This document shows positions 59,437-63,694 of a DNA stretch of 63,694 nucleotides, piece by piece. How positions within the stretch are numbered: the first letter of the stretch is position 1; each line of letters opens with the position of its first letter. The DNA is from Ruminococcus sp. (lineage in GTDB: Bacteria; Bacillota; Clostridia; Oscillospirales; Ruminococcaceae): assembly GCA_017478965.1 (NCBI GenBank), contig JAFVCV010000010.1, positions 1 to 63,694 of the forward strand, in the 5' to 3' direction. Made by a program: the position numbers and the translations under genes. A model generated the notes under the pieces. The model saw only the letters and a program-made list of their open reading frames with translations. It was not told where the DNA came from and made no database searches.

Positions 59437-62112
59437 ATGAGCGAATTAAATATTGACAAACTCAGTATTGAAATAAATTCTTCTGCGGAGCAGGCGGCAT
59501 CAGGTATCGACAAGTTGATCGACCGTCTGAACAATCTTTCAAACGCTGTTCAGAACTGCAAGGGATTGACAAGGCTAAATAATCAACTCTCGAAAATAAA
59601 CGCCACTATAAGCACTATGACAGGTATGGCAAACCTTGAAAGGCTGATCACCGCCCTTGAAAAGCTGTCTAATCTGAAAGCGCCTAATATCACCAAGACT
59701 GTCAATGCCATCAATAAACTGACCGCAGCTATGCAGAATGCAGGGACTATCAGCGGTACTGACCAGCTGGCGGCAAATGTGCAGGCAGTTTCTGATGCTC
59801 TCAAGCCTATGGAGAACATGGGAAAGAACAATATGGCGGGTTTTCTTAAAAGCCTGCAAAAGATACCTGAGGTAACGGCCAGCCTTAACAGTCAGACCAT
59901 AGCAGAATTCGCCGCTAGGGTAAGAGAACTCACCAGCGCTCTTGAGCCTCTGCTTGACGCAGTATCACAGAACCAGGCCGGACTTGCCGCTCTTAACGGC
60001 GTCATGCAGCAGGCGGTAACTCATAACGGCAATCTTGCCGCAAGTAATGCCGTGACTATCCGAACATACACTTCGATATCGAAGGCATTGAAAAGTTTCA
60101 GAGTAAGGCTCCTTGCAGGGATATACGTTGTGAGAAGACTTGCGAACGTTATGTCGGACTGGCTGAAAGAGTCTAACGAATATGTTGAAAACCTGAACCT
60201 TTTCACGGTAACTATGGGCAAAGCCTCGAAAGCGGCTTTTGGATACGCTCAGACTGTCCATGATGCTCTTGGCATAGACGTCAGCGAATGGATAAGAAAT
60301 CAGGGCGTTTTCAAGCAGATCACCTCCGGTTTCGGAGTGGTCACTGAAAAAGCCGACCTGATGAGCAAGAACCTGACACAGATAGGCTACGACATCAGTT
60401 CATTCTTTAACATAGGAACAGAAGATGCTATGCAGAAGGTACAGAGCGGTATTGCAGGCGAACTTGAACCTCTGAGAAGGCTCGGATATGCTCTCGATAA
60501 GGCTACTTTGCAGCAGATAGCCTATGACAACGGTATTACCCAGAATATCAACACCATGACGCAGGCCCAGAAATCTCAGCTCAGATATATCGCTATCCTT
60601 CAGCAGAGTTCCAATGTCATGGGTGACATGGCCAGGACAGTAGTCACCCCGGCGAATGCTATGCGTATCCTGAAACAGCAGATCACTCAGCTGCACAGGG
60701 CGCTCGGAAACATCATCAGCGTATTTGCCACTAAGTTCATACCCTATGTGCAGGCGGCGATAAGGATATTGACAGAGCTTGCAGACAAACTGGCAGAGAA
60801 GTGGGGTTTCAGGCTGCCGGAGATAGACTATTCTTCCTTGGGCGACGGCATATCGGGACTTTCTGATGAAGCTGACGAAGCAGCGGAGAGCGTTCACGAC
60901 CTGGCAGAGGAAATATTCGGCCTTGCAGGGTTCGATGAGATAACTATACTGCCTTTCAAGGAGGACAGCTCCGGCTCAGGTACAGACGAATTAGGAAACC
61001 AGTTCGACCTTGGTATAGATCTGCCGGAGTATGATTTTTTGAAGGGGCTGGACACCAGTTCAGATGACATATATGAACGAATGAAGACGAAGGTCGATGA
61101 CCTTATCGAAGCTTTCACTCTGCTCAATAAGATAAGAGATGATTTCAAATATTTCAAGGATACAGGGGACTGGTATCCGCTGCTTACAGACCTTAATAAA
61201 TTTGTTGAAAAGACCTTCGGCAAGAAGTGGACAAGTATCTGGAACGATATAGGCGAAGCGATGTATGACGGCATCAATGACGGCGATTGGTATCCTCTTC
61301 TGGTCGCATCTGACGATCTTGTGAGATATCTGTTCGGCAGTCCATGGACAGATTTCTGGGAAAGTGTAGGAGAAAAGATGAACCAAGGCATAAAGGATGG
61401 CAATTGGTATCCTTTGTTAAAGTCTGCGGAAAATGGCGTCACTGTTCTGTTTGGCAAGCAGTGGACACAGAAATGGGAAACTGTAGGCAGGCAGATGTAC
61501 AAAGGCATACATGAAGGCGACTGGTATCCGTTTTTAAAAACTACAGAAGGAATGGTGTCCTTACTTTTCGGCTCTAGGTGGAAGACTTTCTGGGAGAGCG
61601 CCGGGGCAGGTATGTATGAGGCCTTTGAAAACCATAACTTTTACGGGCTGTTAGAAGAGTGGGAACAGTCGGTCCGTGCCTTGTTCGGCAGCCCATGGAC
61701 AGATTTCTGGGAGGGCGTAGGAGAGAGTATCTACAATGCTCTGCACCCCGGCGAAACAGACTACAGCATCTCGGTATCAAGCAGCGGAAAGACCCATGGG
61801 AATGCGACAGGCCGCTTCGCAGAAGGCGGATATCCTCAGAAATACCAGCTATTCATGGCCCGTGAAAACGGCATACCTGAAATGGTGGGCAGGATAGGCA
61901 GTCAGACTGCTGTGGCTAACAACGATCAGATAACCGCAGCTATAGCTTATGCCGTAAAGGCTGCTATCCTTGAAACAGGGCTGAACAGCAGAAACAACAA
62001 CGGCGAGGGCGGCGATATCAACGTTTATGTGGGGGGCAAAAAGTTCACAGACGTTATAATAGACGGCATCAATGACCGCACAGAAAAAAATGGCAAGTCG
62101 CCGCTCAGATAG
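59437..62112 (+). CDS. Phage tail tape-measure-like protein with internal 38-residue repeats
   Basis: 891-aa protein. The first ~160 residues are helical heptad-like (SEQAASGIDKLIDRLNNLS, LSKINATISTMTG), as in tape-measure proteins; around 215-400 comes the TMP core (RRLANVMSDWLKESNEYVENL, FGYAQTVHDALGIDVSEW, TQIGYDISSFFNIGTEDAM, ELEPLRRLGYALDKATLQ). From about residue 575 to 770 five copies of a ~38-residue unit appear: GDWYPLL ... LFGSPWTDFWESVGEKM ... GI-DG, spaced 38, 38, 39 and 41 residues. AAGGAGGG (59423-59430) precedes the ATG. Tape-measure genes normally lie amid ~20 structural genes, which are absent. Confidence 0.85.
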   Translation: MSELNIDKLSIEINSSAEQAASGIDKLIDRLNNLSNAVQNCKGLTRLNNQLSKINATISTMTGMANLERLITALEKLSNLKAPNITKTVNAINKLTAAMQNAGTISGTDQLAANVQAVSDALKPMENMGKNNMAGFLKSLQKIPEVTASLNSQTIAEFAARVRELTSALEPLLDAVSQNQAGLAALNGVMQQAVTHNGNLAASNAVTIRTYTSISKALKSFRVRLLAGIYVVRRLANVMSDWLKESNEYVENLNLFTVTMGKASKAAFGYAQTVHDALGIDVSEWIRNQGVFKQITSGFGVVTEKADLMSKNLTQIGYDISSFFNIGTEDAMQKVQSGIAGELEPLRRLGYALDKATLQQIAYDNGITQNINTMTQAQKSQLRYIAILQQSSNVMGDMARTVVTPANAMRILKQQITQLHRALGNIISVFATKFIPYVQAAIRILTELADKLAEKWGFRLPEIDYSSLGDGISGLSDEADEAAESVHDLAEEIFGLAGFDEITILPFKEDSSGSGTDELGNQFDLGIDLPEYDFLKGLDTSSDDIYERMKTKVDDLIEAFTLLNKIRDDFKYFKDTGDWYPLLTDLNKFVEKTFGKKWTSIWNDIGEAMYDGINDGDWYPLLVASDDLVRYLFGSPWTDFWESVGEKMNQGIKDGNWYPLLKSAENGVTVLFGKQWTQKWETVGRQMYKGIHEGDWYPFLKTTEGMVSLLFGSRWKTFWESAGAGMYEAFENHNFYGLLEEWEQSVRALFGSPWTDFWEGVGESIYNALHPGETDYSISVSSSGKTHGNATGRFAEGGYPQKYQLFMARENGIPEMVGRIGSQTAVANNDQITAAIAYAVKAAILETGLNSRNNNGEGGDINVYVGGKKFTDVIIDGINDRTEKNGKSPLR

Positions 62113-62123
62113 GGGGAGAAAAG

Positions 62124-62492
62124 ATGAAAGCTGAACTTTTATACTTTGACGGCGTGGAAATGCCTACTCCCTACTATTGCAGCTATGGCAACGAGAAGAT
62201 ATGGTCCAAGAATACAGGCCGTGGGTCTAACGGTCTGCTGGTGGGCGATATCGTTACTATCAAGAAAAAACTCATACTCAAGTGGCGGGGCCTTTCTCCT
62301 TCCGAGGTGGCTCTGCTAAACGAGTACATTACTAACATCAACAGACCGTTTTTCAATGTAAGTCTCCTTGACGAGACTTATAGATGGCAAAGCTACACGA
62401 TGTATGCGGGAACACCTGCATATGAAAGCTATAGCTGGAACGAAAAGTTCAAGTTCTGCAAAGAGATGAATGTCGATCTGATAGAACAGTGA
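62124..62492 (+). CDS. Small phage tail-type protein (DUF6711-like)
   Basis: 122-aa protein: ELLYFDGVEMPTPYYCSYGN, KKKLILKWRGLSPSEVALLN, DETYRWQSYTMYAG. Proteins of this shape lie directly downstream of tape-measure genes in Clostridia phages and are taken to be tail or distal-tail components. It starts 11 nt after the tape-measure stop, with GGGGGAG upstream. Function is inferred from location and general resemblance only. Confidence 0.72.
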   Translation: MKAELLYFDGVEMPTPYYCSYGNEKIWSKNTGRGSNGLLVGDIVTIKKKLILKWRGLSPSEVALLNEYITNINRPFFNVSLLDETYRWQSYTMYAGTPAYESYSWNEKFKFCKEMNVDLIEQ

Positions 62493-62530
62493 TCTATCAT
62501 AACAATATTTAGTATACAAGGAGGATCGAA

Positions 62531-63334
62531 ATGAAAGGAATCGACGTAAGTATGTGGCAGGGCGATATCGATTTCGCCAAGGTAAAGGGCGCCGGAGTTG
62601 AGTTTGTAATGATCCGGGCCAACAACTGGAATGGCGGTGACGTAAAGGACCCGTATTTTGAGCGCAACTACGCCGCCGCAAAGGCTGCGGGCCTTGCTGT
62701 CGGGGCCTACTACTACACCTGGCAGACCACTGTGAGCGGCGCGGCGGGCGATGCGATGAAGTGCCTGAATTACCTCAAGGGCAAGACCTTTGAGATGCCT
62801 ATTTACTACGATATGGAGTGGTACAAGGCCTTTGCCACGGGGCGGGCTAACGTGTCTGCTATGTGTACCAAATTCTGTACAGAACTTGAAAACGCGGGGT
62901 ACTTCGCGGGCATATACATCAGCCGCAGCCCCGCCCAAAGCTACCTGACAAGCGAGTGCGCTAACCGTTTCACCCTGTGGCTTGCCGAGTACGGCAGCAG
63001 GCTGAACTGGGGCGGGAATTACGGCATATGGCAGTACACCGACAAGGGCCGTGTCAGCGGCGTATCGGGGTATGTGGACATGGACATCTGCTATGTAGAT
63101 TATCCCTCCATCATCAAAAACGGCGGTTTCAACGGCTTCGGAGCGGCCCCGCAGGCTCCTGCAAAGCCGCAGGAAAGCAAGACCACGACCTACTACTACA
63201 CCGTGCGCAAGGGCGACACCCTGAGCGCCATAGCGGCGATGTTCGGGACGACCTATCAGAAGATCGCCGCAGATAACGGGATAAGAAATCCAAATCTTAT
63301 CTACGGGGGACAGAAATTGAAGATAGTGAAGTAA
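62531..63334 (+). CDS. GH25 endolysin with LysM domain
   Basis: 267-aa lysozyme (muramidase). GH25 domain 1-205: [20 protein letters not shown], the catalytic Asp and Glu in [22 protein letters not shown] and [21 protein letters not shown] Pro/Ala/Gln linker leads to a C-terminal LysM motif ([20 protein letters not shown], then [13 protein letters not shown]) that binds peptidoglycan. No signal peptide, as expected for a holin-dependent endolysin. AAGGAGG precedes the start. Related to but distinct from the GH25 at 40.8 kb. A good terminator follows. Confidence 0.95.
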   Translation: MKGIDVSMWQGDIDFAKVKGAGVEFVMIRANNWNGGDVKDPYFERNYAAAKAAGLAVGAYYYTWQTTVSGAAGDAMKCLNYLKGKTFEMPIYYDMEWYKAFATGRANVSAMCTKFCTELENAGYFAGIYISRSPAQSYLTSECANRFTLWLAEYGSRLNWGGNYGIWQYTDKGRVSGVSGYVDMDICYVDYPSIIKNGGFNGFGAAPQAPAKPQESKTTTYYYTVRKGDTLSAIAAMFGTTYQKIAADNGIRNPNLIYGGQKLKIVK

Positions 63335-63344
63335 ATACGTGAAT

Positions 63345-63378
63345 AAACTCCCCGCTGAGCGTGTCAGCGGGGAGTTTT
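63345..63378 (+). terminator. Terminator of the endolysin gene
   Basis: AAACTCCCCGCTGA with TCAGCGGGGAGTTT, 14-bp perfect stem, then TTTT. Confidence 0.9.
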
Positions 63379-63461
63379 GGCATTATAGCACATAAACGGC
63401 AGAAAAAGCTATTCGCACAGATTTTCTTGACTGGTTAGAGGAATACCGAAAAGAAAACAAT

Positions 63462-63485
63462 TTGTCGTAGTAGTTGTCGTAGTAA
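63462..63485. repeat. 12-bp tandem repeat at the right end of the element
   Basis: TTGTCGTAGTAG followed directly by TTGTCGTAGTAA. It mirrors the pair TTGTACGAATTA/TTGTACGAACTA at 54798-54821 (TTGT at each start, 12-bp period). Right before it a 24-codon frame ending in a stop (63401-63470) reads DFLDWLEEYRKENNLS, a possible tail of a lost gene. Candidate integrase arm sites or att-proximal sequence. Confidence 0.5.
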
Positions 63486-63506
63486 AAAATCACCATAAAT
63501 ATTTGA

Positions 63507-63544
63507 CAAAAATCAAACCCCGCAAATATCGCATTTACGGGGTT
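63507..63544 (-). terminator. Terminator of tRNA-Leu(GAG)
   Basis: AACCCCGCAAAT (63516-63527) pairs with ATTTACGGGGTT (63533-63544) with a 5-nt loop; leftward it is followed by TTTGATTTTTG. Confidence 0.8.
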
Positions 63545-63553
63545 CTTGTTGTA

Positions 63554-63634
63554 TGCGGCAAACGGGACTTGAACCCGTACGTCAAGGACACACGCCCCTC
63601 AAACGTGCCTGTCTGCCAGTTCCAGCACTGCCGC
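63554..63634 (-). tRNA. tRNA-Leu (anticodon GAG)
   Basis: 81 nt including the discriminator A. Acceptor arms GCGGCAG/TTGCCGC (one G-T pair); anticodon stem CACGT/GCGTG around loop TTGAGGG, so anticodon GAG; variable arm TGTCCTTGACGT-like; T-loop GGTTCAAGTCC. CCA is not encoded. Its 3' end faces the phage element, the usual orientation for tRNA-targeted integration, although a duplicated 3' end was not found on the left. Confidence 0.93.
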
Positions 63635-63694
63635 ATTCTTGCTTTTTTTATGAGGGTAACACTGAATCCATTCACTCAGCTTTATTATTATATC

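Noticed and set aside
54640-63560. att duplication of the tRNA-Leu(GAG) 3' end
   Set aside because: I looked for a copy of the tRNA 3' sequence left of the integrase gene and saw none; a short AACCTCGTAAATACG-like match near 54061 is too weak to call.

Overview
The window looks like a chromosomal segment of a Gram-positive gut/rumen Clostridia member close to Ruminococcus (Oscillospiraceae). This is inferred from AddAB rather than RecBCD, a SigK-type sporulation sigma factor, a Firmicutes-style PlsX/Rnc block, a lipoprotein GH5 glycanase, a BspA-type leucine-rich-repeat lipoprotein, consistent TTGACA-17-TATAAT promoters and AGGAGG ribosome binding sites. Species cannot be fixed from the sequence alone.

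Layout. 1-4.6 kb: a 108-bp tandem repeat running into folC, then a large RecQ-like helicase. 4.7-8.0 kb: a leftward accessory operon (SSB-like, two unknown proteins, ClpP-like, VirD4/TraG-like) preceded by about 780 bp of non-coding DNA full of GC-rich palindromes. 8.8-11.6 kb: three-gene proton-translocating transhydrogenase. 12.0-15.0 kb: uvrB and an RluA-type pseudouridine synthase. 15.1-16.1 kb: PHP phosphoesterase with a long structured leader. 16.4-22.5 kb: ABC exporter operon, LRR lipoprotein, divergent peptide deformylase. 22.5-28.9 kb: plsX-rnc-proB-amidohydrolase operon, a lipoprotein and a Na+/proline-type symporter. 29.0-32.9 kb: a four-gene operon (membrane protein, SPFH/zinc-ribbon, zinc-ribbon membrane protein, TPM) resembling Bacillus ydjGHI. 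33.1-34.6 kb: tRNA-Leu(UAA) and a GH5 lipoprotein.

34.8-38.75 kb holds the most intriguing system: one strong promoter drives five tightly packed genes encoding a DUF2997 small protein, a membrane protein with a helix-hairpin-helix tail, an NrdG-like radical SAM protein, a Ycf46-like AAA+ ATPase and a DUF1257/Ycf35-like protein. No function is established for this set as a unit. 38.8-52.2 kb: O-antigen-ligase-like protein, a GH25 lysozyme whose promoter contains LexA-like boxes, a two-domain TerD protein, SigK, a pantothenate uptake/phosphorylation pair (panT-coaX) and addBA. 52.4-53.9 kb: guaA.

54.3-63.5 kb is an integrated phage-derived element next to tRNA-Leu(GAG): tyrosine integrase, a promoter-terminator small RNA unit, a DEDDh exonuclease with BRCT domain, a CI/LexA-type repressor and Cro-like protein sharing TTGCA-N3-TGCAA operators, small early genes, a palindrome-rich spacer, a tape-measure protein with a 38-residue repeat, a small tail-type protein and a GH25-LysM endolysin. 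Terminase, portal, capsid and most tail genes are absent, so it is either a deleted prophage or a reduced, selected remnant.
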